Positions 35,443-50,400 of a stretch of 64,000 bases of DNA are shown here, one piece after another. The position numbers and the translations under genes are program-made. Source of the DNA: Ptychodera flava (Eukaryota > Hemichordata > Enteropneusta > Ptychoderidae); the NCBI RefSeq assembly GCF_041260155.1, contig NC_091940.1, positions 2,142,001-2,206,000 of the forward strand. The letters are read 5' to 3'. The notes under the pieces are model-generated. The model saw only the letters and a list, made by a program, of their open reading frames with translations, did no database searches and was not told the origin of the DNA. The stretch's first letter is position 1; each line of letters opens with the position of its first letter.

Positions 35443-38400
35443 GTAAGGAATCAATTGCTTTGAAGATGTTCGATGTTGACTGTCACACGCATGTCACCAA
35501 TGGGTTTATACAGGTACGAAAGTTCACAAATCAACGTGGACATCACAGCAATATTGGTATTTGAAGAAATTATCACCTTACAGGAGTTTGTTGTATGCTG
35601 TGTTACAATTCTCTCTCTTTCTCACAGAGCAGGTTCATTTTCAAAGACACTTAGACACACGATCACAAAGGAGCATCACAAACAAAATACTAAAACCTGA
35701 CTTTTAAGCAAATACATAAAATATAAATGACTAAGTGACAAAACGATGTACATATCATTCAACTGTTAAATTTCATCATCATACAAATTTAAATGTCGTT
35801 TGTTCAACAGCATATTGGGTTTTTTGCAGCATTGCTTAAAAGCATTTGCTTATAGCTTTTGCCACTCGCAATATTTTAACTGCAAGTAAATCCATCTGTC
35901 CAGTTCTACAAGAATGCACGATCACTTTTAAACAATTTGATGTACAAGATGTGTTTATTGCCTTGAAATACATTCTTTGCATTGATTACATATTGCTGTG
36001 CAAATGTCAGTGTTATAACTTGTCATGTTATAGTCAACAGATTTTACACTTTGGACATCGCCTTCTTTGCCATGCGTGTAGGTATTGTAGGTTGTGAGTT
36101 TAAAAGGCAACATTTTTAACTTCCACGGTCCTTTTCAACAAAAGTAGTTAAACAGGTGAACACAGCTGGATAGTTGGAAATTTCTATGCTGATGTTACAT
36201 ACCATTGTTTATTCGATAGTTAGATGACAAAGGCAATTTTTGTTTGCCATCGTTACTTCTATTCATGAACAGTGACGATACGACAACGTTCAGTGACGAC
36301 ACTCGGTGACAATACACAACCAACGGAATAGTGTTAACCATCCTCTGTCTTACAACGACATTGTAACGCGGCATAAGTCGAGTAATAAAATAATCTGATG
36401 TCAAATAGTGGTAGATTGTCGCTTTCCAAGGTCAAAAGTAGGCTGACTTGGAAAGAATATACCACGCATAGCACGTTTAAGTGTTGTGTCCATTCGTTTT
36501 CTCAGTTGATTATTCAACGTTTTGCTGACCCTAAATCGAACCAGGATGTTCGAAACTGTCCGCGATTTTAATTTTTAACATCTCATGTCAAAGCATTGGA
36601 ACGAGACATCACTAAGTGGTGCTTGATTCTAAAATACAAAGAAAAGGAAACTCGAGTTTCATGTTGTTTACGATTGATAGGTCAAATGTCAGTCCACAAC
36701 TCTTCCTACTGAATCCAGTTTTAGTATACGATATATCACGTAGAATAAGTCTGAGACACACTTGTTTTGTAAGATAAGTCTTAAAGTCTGAGATAGATAA
36801 CCATCTCCACATCTTAATTATAAAATCGATTGATGTATATATAACAGTATATCAATAACAACTGCACAATAATTACTGAAATCATATGTTGAAAAATCAC
36901 GTGTTTTAAATAAACCTGCCCATCGTGATAACATATATATTTACCTAGTTCATATGGGAAATACTTTACTCTGCTAAAGAACAGAATGGTTGAAATAGGA
37001 ATGCTGTAATGTTAATGATATTTAATCACAGATAAAAGCTAGTGAACAGATCAAATATCGCCATAGCAACGTCAGCTTCATTCTGAGGAGTTTTCTACCG
37101 ATATTCATGGCGATAGAGAGGATCTAGGAATATAACCTATGAACGTGCTATGATATTTATAGTATCACCACTATGGTGCAAAGTACTGCGACGGAGCTTT
37201 GTTGACAAACACGTGAACATCAGAATATAACTATTAATAATACAATAGCTAGGTCAATTGCGATGAAATGCATTCCTCCGTAGGTCACACATTCGGACTA
37301 TCAAACTTTTACAATTCTTTTCTGATCTGCCACTTGTGGGGATTCATTTTGAAGCTCTTGGTGTAAGAAAACTTTACATCGTCTTACTTTTTCGAAAATT
37401 GAAAATTTTATTATTCTCTATAGAAATAACACAAGGAGGGCGCCAATTTGAATTTTAAATATCGGAAAATCTTAGGTGATTTGTCTCTTTAATACCAAAT
37501 TTTGCACGGCGTCCCTTGATTTATTCTTGATTTTGAAAGAGGATGGTTGAAAGTCTTTCAGTAAAGCTTGAGCAAAAGTTTAAGTTTTTCACTTTCTACT
37601 ACCTTAAGTTATTATTGCGGGGATTGGGCCAGCAAATCATTTTTGTGCCCCGTCTAAATGATATAACCTCTCTACCCACTCAAAACTTCTTAATGACCCC
37701 TATCTTTAGATAAAAAATTGATCCCTGAACGTCATTGCTTTAAAAATTGTTGATATTTCAATATTTTTCTTCGTATAAAAGCTACCTGTTCAATGATTCT
37801 AACTTTTGACATTTTGTTCTAGTCTTTTCTTCCATGTATCAACGGCTGTTCCCTGGTCTACTTTGTATTTTGTTCTTCAAAGCATCTCCAATTGTCAGTT
37901 GTCACTTTTCTTGGTGAAAACTAAATTCAAATCTGGACCTGAATGTGATTATCAACACTAAGAGTGCACGGCACAGATAAACAGTCGATGTAAACAAGCT
38001 GAGTACCGGATATTTCAATAGTCTGTGGGAAGTACATTTAGAAACTGCTGCTGTCAAAGCCAGCAGAAACCTGAAAAACGATTGTCAAAAGTTACAGTTT
38101 CTATAGGCCTTTAACCATACACACGTTGATATGAGTATTATTTGGTGTGGAATCACAGCCTCGGTTACGGTGTACGCTACGATTCCTCCCAAACCTATAG
38201 TGTAGCGTACATGTGCATCATAATATAGGAAATGTCCTAGACTATGATAATGTATTTTAGTATAGAATTATATTCAAGCAATTGCTACAATATAATGGCC
38301 GCTACCTGTACATATATACTTTGACGACAACATATGTTGTGTGTGCGCATACCTATATACCTACCTACCTACCTACCTACGTACCTACCTGTACCTACAT

Positions 38401-41400
38401 AAGTATGTTTATCCGTCAACATCAAAAACTCTCAAACCGCAGCACCTACCATCTTAGCAATTTGTGTACAGGTACATCCGATTTGTAAAGAATGGAAATG
38501 TAGATTCGTTCAAATGAAGATGTTTGTGGCGAATATATGCAAATAAGGTAAAAGAGGCACAAGCCTACAAAATGCTGAAATTTGTAATCGTTGGCTAGAT
38601 TGGGTTGAAACTGAGTATGCAGGTTCCTTTTGGTGATCTTACAAATTAGGCTTGTTGAAATTTAGAAGCAAGTTGTATATTTTTAGTTTTGAGGAACTTT
38701 GTTCCATCTTTGGTACAAAAACTCTTCTTTCCTGCAACCTCTTGCCCGATCCCTTTGAAACTTATTTTAAGAGTAGTCAGGGACATTCTCTTTCTTCTAG
38801 TTTGGTTAAAATCATGGCAAAACTTGCCAAAAATACCTTTGAGGATGTTTTTGTCATTTTGGTCAAAATATCATTATACGTACGTATCAAACAATGCATG
38901 GTCCTTAGGGTATTGTTTTTGTGGTTTTAAAAAGTACGTTAAAATATCAATTTCGTAGATTTTAGCAATTGTTGTTGATCATATTTTGCTCTCAGAAACC
39001 AATGAGCCAATTTAATGACAGACGTTAGTTAATGTTTAACCTGGGCAGCCTACATACAATGTTTTGCAAAAATTGCAGTACGGAAGTGTCCGTATGATGA
39101 GTCTACAAGTAGGTTTCGGGTATAGATCAAGTAGACAACCAGCTGTTCATCATTTACAAGTACACATGATGGTCAGGCTATGAATAACCAAACGTTAAAT
39201 CTGAGTTGATGCAGTTATGTCAATTTTGTTTAGGGGAAATGCCGTACACAGCTTTCAAATTCGTAGTACCTATTCGTAGTACCTATTGGAGGTTAATGAG
39301 AAATTTCGGTCACTTTTCGGGCCTCAGTCATGTAAAATATCTCTGCAGTTAACGCCTCGGACTCAAACCGACCGAGGCCAAAAAGTAACCTCTGTTACTC
39401 TTTTATCTCTGTCCCTACTCGACGTTTATTTTAAGAAAAAAAATTCCATTCGTTTGTTATTGAACGAATCATTGCTGTCACGCTTCTCTTCTGGAGACTA
39501 TTAAAGAATTCACAATAACGATATTTGAATACTGCACAATTGGAACTAATTCAGGAGAAATGGATCTCTCAGTTGTTCAAGGTGTTCAGATTTATCAAAA
39601 GTGTTATAGGTGTTGTATAGATGAAAGTTGCAGTTATTGCAAAAACGGAAAAGTAGATGAGCTTACATTTGCAGATTTAATTAAAATTGCTAAACTATTC
39701 GTTTATCCTCATTCAGTTCCAATCGTGTTATAATAAAATTGCCTATGTGGTAATGAGTACAATACCTTGCTTACAGAGTTTGACTTAATTTTACTGAGGC
39801 ACAACAGCAGCTGTTAATTTAATATTGCCTTTCTCCGTCTATAACTCTTATTGATACAAGCTCATGAAATAAATACTACACTACACACAAAGGTAGCTAT
39901 TGACACGTGAAAAACAACAAGCAAGACATAATGGAGATGTTAACATTTCTCATTTTCTTGCTGACGTGTAAAGCAAACACTAAAGAATGGTATCAATAGC
40001 TACGAGTTGTACAGGAATTGTCCTCTTGATCATAATTACTCACTCATTTCACAATTTTGTGAATATGATACTTTCTGTATTGACATATTTTATACCATTC
40101 CAGCTATGTCTCTTGCTGTCGTACAGAATACTCAGCGCTGAGAACTCACAATTCGATAATGCTTTTCCGAAGCATTGCTTTCAAAATGTGCTGCAAGCTA
40201 TCAGAAATTAGAGGATCATTCCAATAAAAGAGACAAAGTCGATCTTTTTTACCGTTAATCAGGTTTAGTACCTAACTCATGCATGGATATGCACTTTTAA
40301 AAAGTTTGAACGTCATGCAAGCTTTTGTAATGAGATCTGATATGGGCAGTGTCGTTCATAATAGTTTCCAAGCAAATGATTATATTTCACACTGCTGTAG
40401 TTGTGCATCGGCATCAGTTTGTTCAATGAGTGGTTTGATGCAAGTATTCCCTTCCAGTTAAGATGAGTAATTGCCGTAAATCAACAATACATAAACCATG
40501 GTTGACAAGGGGCATTCTTATTTCAATTAAGAAAAAATATTCTTTATATTCAAAGAGGAAAAAAGCGCCAATGAACACTCATATAAATCAATATTATAAG
40601 AATTATAGGAATATTTTGACGAAAGTCTTAAAACATGCAAAGCAACGGTACTTTTGTGATAAGTTCAACAATGCTCATGGTAACTCTGGGAAAACATGGC
40701 AAGTTATAAACGAAATCTTAAATAGTAACGTGAGAAATAGTTACGTTAGAAATAACACCAAATAAGTTAAAGGTTGATAATGAAGAAGTGACTGACAGCA
40801 CAAAAATTGCTGAGGTTTTCTGTAATTATTTTACAAATGTTGGTCCCAATTTCGCGTCACAAATTACAGCCAATGTCAACTTTAAGCAATATCTTAGGAG
40901 AAACCACAATAGGTCATTTTTCTTTCATCCTGTTGTTGCAAGTGACGTCGTCAATGAATTACGCTCCATAGATCAAAAAAGGCCACCGGTCATGATTATA
41001 TTCACCCTTTATTAGTCAAGGATGCTGCTGATTATATTTCCAGTCCCCTAGCACATATTATCAACCTTTCTTTAGCTCATGGTTACTTTCCAGATGCACT
41101 TAAATTTGCCAAAATTACAGCTTTTTATAAAAAGGGGTCTCCTTTTGATGTTGGGAACTACAGACCGATTTCAGTTTTATCTGTATTTAGCAAAATTTTT
41201 GAAACACTTGTAAATAAGCAGCTTATCTCCTTCCTCGAAAAACATAACATTCTCTCACAAACTCAATATGGCTTTAGAAAGAAATATAGCACCAAACTTG
41301 TCCTGGCAGATATTATTGCAGAATTAACAGATCAAATGGATAATGGTTGCACAACTGTTGGTATATTTGTCGATCTTAAGAAGGCATTTGACACTATCAA

Positions 41401-44400
41401 CCATGATATACTTTTACAAAAACTCGAATTTTATGGAATAAGAGGTCACCCACTACTTTGGTTTAGAAATAACTTTGAAAATCGCAAGCATTCAGTTGTA
41501 ATAGATGGAAAAGCGTCAGAACCACGTCAAATTACATGTGGAGTTCCACAGGGTTCCATTCTACAGTCTGTCTAGGGCAAACTCTTTTTTTGATATATAT
41601 CAAGGACATCAATAACTCTACTAGCTACTTTAATTTCAGACTTTTTGCTGATGACACAAATGTTTTTAAATCTTTAGACTCTCAAACACTACATCTCAAC
41701 CATATAAATAGTGAATTTCATAAAGTCAATGACTGGTGCATGGCGAACAAATTAACTGTTAATCCAGAAAAAACTAATTACATGGTAGTTAAAACACGTC
41801 AAAAACGTGTAACTTTACAAGGTAATTTATACCTTGGAAATCAACAGATTAAGGAAGTTTCATCAGCTAGTTATCTTGGTGTAACAATTGACAGTTCCCT
41901 TTCCTGGAAACCACACATTAAGAATGTGATAAATAAAATAACCCCCAAAGTTGGAATTATCTCACGTCTTCGACATTTCGTTCCAAAGTTTATCCTACTT
42001 CAACTCTACAATGCCTTCATTCTGCCACACTTAACGTACAGCTTAGAAATATGGGGAAATACTTACACTACTTTCCTTGAACCTCTTTACCGTCTACAAA
42101 AAAAATTGTCCGTTTGATTACTTTTTCTGATTTTCATGCCCACTCAAATCCCTTCTTTCGTCAACTAAACATCCTTCATATTTTTAAACTAAGTAATTAC
42201 TGTTCTTGCCTTTTGTTTTTGATTTCAAAAATAACGGTTTTCCAATCACTATTAACAATTGTTTTGAACTTCCTCGCCATGGGTACTCTACACGATCAGT
42301 AGAGCATAGCAATTATTGTATTCCTAAAACAAGGCTTACAGTCACACAACACAACATTAAGTATGCAGCAATTAAACATTGGAATTCTCTACCTTCTTCA
42401 TTTAAGCAAATAACGTGTAGACAAAAGGTTCAAAGTAGAATTAAGAAACTACTTAATGAACATATAACAATATGTATCTTTTTTCTTGAGTTGTTTATGT
42501 ATCTAATGTATTTTATTTCCTCTTTATCTCCGATATGTATTTTTGTCTTACTTGAGCCCTTTATGGCATCATCGTTTGCAGTTATTAGCTGAGTAGTGGG
42601 CCATGGACTCGACTAGTCCTTATGGACTATTTCTATGGTCCAAACCAGATAAAGTCATACTTTCACAGTGACTGTAATATTTTTTTTGTAATTGTCCGTT
42701 TATCTGGTTGAATAAACAATTCATTCCGTGTATTCTTGATATCATAAGAGAGTGAAAATTGCAACTTCGTCCTTCTAACTCTTCTTTAATTTGTTGTTGT
42801 AATCAATTTTAAGCGAAAACAAATCAACATGAAATGCACATTCATATAATCTATTTTTGTTTTCGTTTTTACCAGGTAACAATACACCATGCAATACTAC
42901 CGTATGGATTAACGAGGTAAATGTGTCTACTATCTTTTGTTGATCCTCTACAATTTTTCATGAGTTTAAGTCTTATTAGAGAGAGGGGCAGCTTTTGGCC
43001 CATATACAATGTGTCCCATGAGTAAAATAGTATCGGTCAAGAAGAGCAATAACGGGTCAAAAAAGAAAAAAATAACAAATAACAAATTAAAGGAAAACAT
43101 AAACACCAATCTATTGTCATCCTCGATTGTCTGTCCCAAATAAATCGCACGCAATTTTTTAATGGTGCTAATGAAGTATATAACAATACATTTTTTTCAT
43201 GCACAGAGCGTCAATATCGGACACATCGTTTGTGAAATGGCCACCGAAGGTTTTCAATGCTTTCGTATAACTGCTGGGGATGAGGTATTGTAATTGTTTT
43301 ATGATGAGTTCTTCCTGTTAGAATGATTGAAATAAATAGTATCGCTATAAAATTTCTCAAGATCATAGATGAATAAGATAGTTATACATGTTAAGTTATA
43401 GGAAAATAATTAAAATAAGATATCCGAATTAAATAATAGAGATAAGGTAATCACGCCCATAAGACGTAAATTGTAATGTGCCTTCCTGTGGCTGATTGTA
43501 AATAACTCTCTCGGTTATATAAATTACATTATGTAAATAATACTTTCAAGCACTCGACGTAAACATAACTTAATAGGCCACTACAATATTACGATGAACA
43601 GTAAAGAATAATGGTTCAGACTACTAACTGCAGCAACAGCCACATCCAAATTTCTTGCAGTGCTGTCCGATGCCGCGAATACAGATATATTTATTTATAA
43701 ACCTACAACTGTGCAGAACAGCCCTATGAAATCCATCTACGTATCAGTCTACTGCGCTGGATATGTTATACAATGCTGTGTGGTGTTAAGGAAGATAGAT
43801 TTGTCTTGAACTTGAAAAAAATGTCCGATTCTTGTTCACATAAGACAAAAATGCTATACTGCTTAATGATGTTACCTATATTAAAATCTTTCTTTCTTCT
43901 GTCATTGCATTGCTGTTTCAGTTCAATCGTTTTGGATATGACAGTACCTTAGGCCTTGTACAAGTTACAGGACTGTTAGATTTTAACATTTCATCTGAAT
44001 ACAGACTCACGTTCAATGCTACAAACGTAAGTTTCAACTCAAGTATTAAACTTGTGTTACTAAGGTGATAGATGGATCAAAATTACTTTCGATTGCAAGA
44101 CTGGATTTTTTTATAAAAAACTAAGTGGGTACTGATATGGTCAGTCGTAAATGTCAATGTCGTTTAACTGTTTCATTTGTATTACGGCCTTTGCTCAAAT
44201 GATCCATATCTGTAATTTTGATAATACTTCAATTATTCATTTTCTATAAAACAAAATTTGTCTTCGTCTTCTTCTTCTTCTTCTTCTTCTATAATGTGTA
44301 CAAATGAAAATTTTGACTCCTCTCAACAAAACGCATTTCAATCAACGAAAATTATCATAGATGGCAAATCAAACTATTTTGTGTAAAATTTCAGGTATCA

Positions 44401-47400
44401 ATGGTAATATTGGATATTACATGAAGTTTTGACAGCCATTTTACCATGATGTTTAAAATATTAAAGAAAGTTTATTTTCCGAACAGAACAAACATACAGA
44501 AAACTATATTAAAAGTTATTGCTACAGAGCTGTGGTATGACTCGCTGAACAGAAAGCCAATGAAGCTCTAGCTGTTTAGGTTTCCGGCACTGACATTTTT
44601 CTGAATTGGTCTAATAGATTATTGTGGTTCTTGTTTTCTTAACTTTTCAATCTTTCACTTTTTCTTTTTTTTCACTTTTTTTTAACCTAATGCGGTTTAC
44701 ATTATTCCTTGTTACTCAAATGTTCTGCTTTCATAGGTAGATGAATGCAGCAACAGCTCCGTGTACGAAGAACTTAAACTCACCATTTTCCTCCATGACG
44801 AAGATGACTGGCCGCCAATTTTTAATTCGAAATGCTCGTTACCGGCCAGACACCCTGCCCTTGAACGCTACATATGTATTCGCTAAACTGTTCACATTGT
44901 GAGTGTTAGCTGGTTTTAAACTAGTCTGTAAAACAAAACCGTTGATATTCAAAAAGTTCCTCGTTTGTATTTTTCGTCTATTCTTGCCTTTTCCTTGTTG
45001 TTTTGATTTTTGAGTTATTAACGTGATACACAAAATTTATGTATCTAGTTATGTATTCCCGCATATTCATGTCAACCCATATCAATTGTGGTTTGAAAAA
45101 ACTGACTCGGTGTATTTATGTTGCTTATACGTAGCCTTTCCCCGTCACCTGTAGAGTATCAAACCGAGACGTAAGAAACTTCTACGAAGGCGAGTCTTGG
45201 AGGAATACACAGATGTGGATGGACTTAAGCAATATGCATGGTGGTAAGTATTGCAATGATGATAGGCAGTAAGAATCCTACGATAACGGAATTCAAATGG
45301 GCATAGGTGCACAAAAAACATGTGCACAACAACGCTAGAAATACCTTTCTTTCCATACACGTTTGTGCACATTGGTTTGTTCGTACTTGTTCATACTTAG
45401 TCTGCAGGAAACCATGCATACGTCATTTATTTTATCGGAGTGCAACCGTTAATGTAGAAATAAAGGGTGACGCCCTGAAAAGTGGTGTGGTTCCCCTTTA
45501 GCTTGTCACGCAGTCATAAGTTAGGTGATGAAGAAGTGTAAATATATACAAATTTATGCAAACCACCAGATTTCCTAGCTTCTCTTTTCTCCTACTTTCA
45601 AGATTTCTAAAGAATTTAAATCTGCTCTAGCTGGGTCATATTTTCTGAAATTTTCAGATTATGTTTTTTAAATACTAATTAAGAAAATGACCATTGCGTT
45701 TGGCAATATAGTTCTTATAGTTTGAATTAGAGGCATTTAAATTTTGCTAATCATGATTTTAATTACTTTTATTGAGTGTCAGTCTTTCAACCCGTGCCAT
45801 TTTAGGATTACGATAGATAATGCAAAGTAAAATAGAAGTTTTTCTACATATACTCTTGTTTCATATGAAATATTAAATTTAAAAAAATAGTTTCAACTTT
45901 TTGACTTATCTGAATATTTATCATTAAGGTTTACTACCCCAAACATATACCGCTTCATCCATCGAGTAAACTATTGCTACCATGCTAAACTTGAGATTCT
46001 TAGCGTTTCGGAGTTTCCTTGTCATCTTCTATGAGAAATATCGCTTTGAAAAAAAAGTGTGTTAGTAACGCGCAGCTTTACTTTAACATGGCAAAGGTCA
46101 ACCATGAATAGGGTGTTTGATTGCTACGGTGTTTGTTTTTTTGTCAGTTAGTAGTGCAATACGCTACGCACTGTCATGCGCTGTAAAAGTTTAGAAATTC
46201 GGAGATTTTGGGGGGCAGTGTCCAAACTTGGCCCACAAGCGTTCAATTTCATTTTGTGATTGATAATGATCCTTGTACAAATCACAATTTACATTTTAGC
46301 TGTAAATTTACCATGTTTACGATACGATCTTGTTAGTTAAATTAAAATGCGACGGACAGGACATGGTAATATAGTGTCAAACAATCCATATACATATTTC
46401 ATTAAGTTCGCGTAACAACATATATACATCCCGTACAAAGTCACCCGAGCGATTGTCAGCTGTGGTTATAAGGAATGAGATACATCATATCATCATGGTT
46501 ATTAGGAATGATATGCAACACATCATCATGGTTGTAGGAATGAGATACAACATATCATCATGGTTATTAGGAATGAAATACAACACATCATCATGGTTAT
46601 TAGGAATGAGATTACAACATATCATCATGGTTACTAGGAATGAGATACAACATATCATCGTACAAAAAATACTGACATCATGCCAGGCTATTATCTTAAC
46701 AACAATATAATATCCCCTCCAGATGAGTGCATTGCCACCGTCTTTGCTAATAAACGGAGAAAAAGTGGAATTCCCTGGGATAGGTTTCCCAACTTCCGGT
46801 TTGGATTTGTTGGTCAAAAATCAGGAAACGTGGTCGATATTGGCGAAGTGAAAGTTTATCAGGTAGGTTCAGTAACGAATAAAATAAGAAACAGGGGTGC
46901 TTATAAATGATCATAAATCATACATTTGTTATGACATGAAAGTGGTTCTTGGTCTTCCCCTCCCCGATGTCCACTGCCCCATAAGACAATTGTACCCTCA
47001 CCCGACAACTGGCCCCGTATCTAGTATTTTATGCACTTTTCACTATTTATGTATGTATGTATGTCGAGACAGTGGATTATATATTGCTGACATCAAAAAG
47101 TAACTGATCCCCTAATGGAAAATCAGGCTGTCCCCAACATTCCAACTTCCGAAAACAGAGTGACCCTTGAACCGAGTGAAAAGTAAGTGAAAAGGTGAAA
47201 TTTCTATGTATGTATGTATGTATGTATGTATGTATGTATGTATGTATGTATGTATGTATGTGTGTATGTGTGTACGTATGTATGTGACAATTCGTTCATA
47301 TCTTATATAAAGTATTTGAAGAAAACAACAACTTTCTTTTGACTTGAAAATCGATCATTCTTATGTTCAACAAAGTTCAATTAGACTAATGTTCACATTT

Positions 47401-50400
47401 TGCCTTACGTTGGAAGGTCGTACGCATTATACAAAAGTGAAAGACGAAACATGCTTTATGAAAGGTTTAAATTATTTTACTTCAAAATCAAGAACAACAA
47501 GTCACAGTCCGCGCTGGATCAAGTGTTTGGGAAAGCTGCTAATTCTGAAGTGCAACACTATTTTCTACGGATAGTGAATCACTGACAAATAGTGAGATTG
47601 ATAGCAATTAGCGATCCAAAATCAACCTTACGTAATTGTTAATAAGTGTTTTAAGGCTACGATCATAAATTTTCATGGAATGATGAAAAAAAATGACACG
47701 ATGTACAAATACCGATCACTTGATTGCAGTGTTGTTATATACATGCAGCCAATTTCAAAAATGCATTGCATGGTTTGGCCTGTGTAAGGCTATACCACAG
47801 GACACTGATGTGTATCTTGGCATATTGATTATTCATTTTCGCAACACAAACACTGACATGTATTGATTGGTTGGTTGGTTGAAATCAATTTATTAAGAAA
47901 TCAAAAAAACATAACTGAATGGCCATTATTGTACGTCCTATTGATGGCTATGGCTTTCAAATTGTAACGAAATTGCTGTCACCCAGCTATATTGAATCAG
48001 ATCACGACACAATTCGACATGCATATGTATGTCAAACTATATACTGTCATTATAACAACTTTTGATGTGCAAAATTTTTAAAAATGGACGCTACATTGAA
48101 CTGTATCAGGAAGCAAATTTATGTGCAAAAAATTAAGGATTACGTCCCTTTGCTAAATTAGAAACAATTTCGGTGCAGGCACGTCTTTGTCACAACTGAA
48201 GACGTAAAATATAAACGAAAAGGTCCCACGTGGACCATACTGAGCATATGTATCTATGACATAGGGTTACGTCCTTGTGCAAACTTTGAAATGAATTCTG
48301 TCAAGGCATGTATGAAAAAAGCTTGCTGACGCACGGACATGACCAAAACCACTGATGAGCAGGACTTTGTCAGCGGGGACTAAAAGTATTGTCATCGTGT
48401 ATACTTTGGTACTGGAGAAACATGTTACGTTAGAAATTTACCGATATTTAGAATTCAAAATGGTGCTATAACAATATCAAATCAATAAGGAAAATTAAAT
48501 GTCCGATAATCGCAAAAAAGACGGTGAAAACTGCATAAACTACACAAGTTATAGAACTAGCTCACACAACCAGCAATTTATTGCAATTTTAGATCCCAGT
48601 GTCTATCAACAAGGCATATTCTACCTCTAGAAGCAATCTACAAACAACGATATCTGACAAGTTTCAAACCAACCGATTCACGACAAGGGAGTATCATTTT
48701 CGCTACACATGGAGTATTCAGGTCTGTTCCTCTTTACAAAAGACTTAAGCTTACAGTAAAGGATATCCCGTTTGTTTCTCTTCTTGCAGAAAGATGACTC
48801 AAACTTGCCAAAAAGCAAGGAATTAAACTACACATCGATATTTAGCCTTGATAGAGTCTTAATTGAATCTCATATTCCACTGTTGCCAGTGTACAGAGAA
48901 TGCCAAAGCAGCTGTGACATAAAAGTATGGGACAAAACAACTGACGATACACTGTTGAGTTTCACCATTGATAAAGCGGAACTCCTTGGTATGTCAAAAC
49001 AAAAAGTCAGCATTTATTTCTAATTTTTTTTCCTAAATCTGCCGTCAATTTTCAATCAACGCCAATGTTTTTTACCAAGAAACATATAAGCAATCCTATT
49101 TATATGAAAAGTAATGATGACAGTTGGTATTATACAATGGTCACATTACACTATTCCACTTCTCACTTCAGTGAACGGTATTTCAGTCAACAAAGTAAGG
49201 TCGAATATTATGGTTATCCTATTTTATATTTCTACAATCTACGACCATTTCATTCTCTTCCAAGCAAGTGTTTGAAAACAGGTAAAATGTTTGGCTTTCA
49301 CGATAGAGTAAAACCAGACCATTCTCAAGACCGTCATTCCATTTGAAATAATTATTAAAAAATTAGAGATGGCAGTCGATTACCGTCCACGTATGACTGA
49401 TTCTGCTGCTCTTTTCAACTGCATTGTATTTAAATACTAGACTTGTTTGTCGGTCTTAAGATTCTGAACATGTATCACATTATTAAGGTTGTCCAGAAGG
49501 GAAGTACGGCGGGATGTGCAATCGTGACTGTATCTGTCAGAATGGTGCTACTTGCCATATTGCTAATGGAGCTTGCAAGTGTACACCAGGCTGGAAGGGT
49601 GTTGCCTGTGATATCCGTAAGTCGTTGATCATTTGTCTCCCATTTGTCACAACTCGTGGCATAAAATGTGTTGTTACAATTGTTAAGGTGTTCCACATTA
49701 AAGGTATACAGTCACCTGTAATCTAAATATGCCCCTACACGGTCAAAGGGGCGTTCCAGTATGAGTAAAGACATAATATTTGAGAACACTGTGGCCGTAC
49801 GTAAGACATCTGTAGTTCCGTTTTATCATAACAATACGATATTTATTTACGTCGTAAGTATCTCGTGTTAAAATGCCCATGTTAGGGTGCTGTTTTTAAA
49901 ACGCGGCCACCCATTTGAAATCTACGATCGGTTAGATTTTCTCTTTCCATGGTAACTGTGGCAAAATTAGAACAGGTGACAGTATACCTTTAAACAGGCA
50001 CATATCCTCTCATGAAAACATAGAACGTCAAGACGATAAAATACAAAGGCGTGAGAAGATACCTGCCGCAAAATAATACATGTTGAAATGAACATATATC
50101 GCCACTTTTTTCACAGCTGATCGAGGGGTTTTTATCAGACTTACACAAAGTCGGGAAGCCAAGGTACTAGAACGGCGATATTTTAACTGCTTCACCAAGC
50201 ACATCATGGTTGCCAATATATCATGGTACTTTAACAACACCAAAATCAAACGGCTTACGACGGTCCCATACTTGAATTCTAAAGGCTCTTGGTAAGATCA
50301 TCGAAAATGGCGGTAACGTATATCATTTGAAGAAATGTAATGCTTGTTACATTCTGGTAAAATTATAAAGTCCCTTCTTAGGCGATTTAGGGGCCTTCTC

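Larger units (their letters stand above)
35443..42875 (+). other. Intron 1 of copy B
   Basis: Contains the conserved 60-bp block (36258-36317), an inverted MITE relative (about 37258-37607), ACCT-type simple repeats near 38357-38397 and the LINE (about 40460-42727). Other sequence is unrecognised. Confidence 0.6.
46863..48789 (+). other. Intron 7 of copy B
   Basis: Holds an interspersed repeat with ATGT tail (47089-47285) and a partial MITE relative (48381-48540). Two short frames around 47344-47585 match nothing known. Confidence 0.55.

Noticed and set aside
46453-46817. Repetitive open frames on both strands
   Set aside because: Produced by the 33-bp minisatellite, whose length is a multiple of three.
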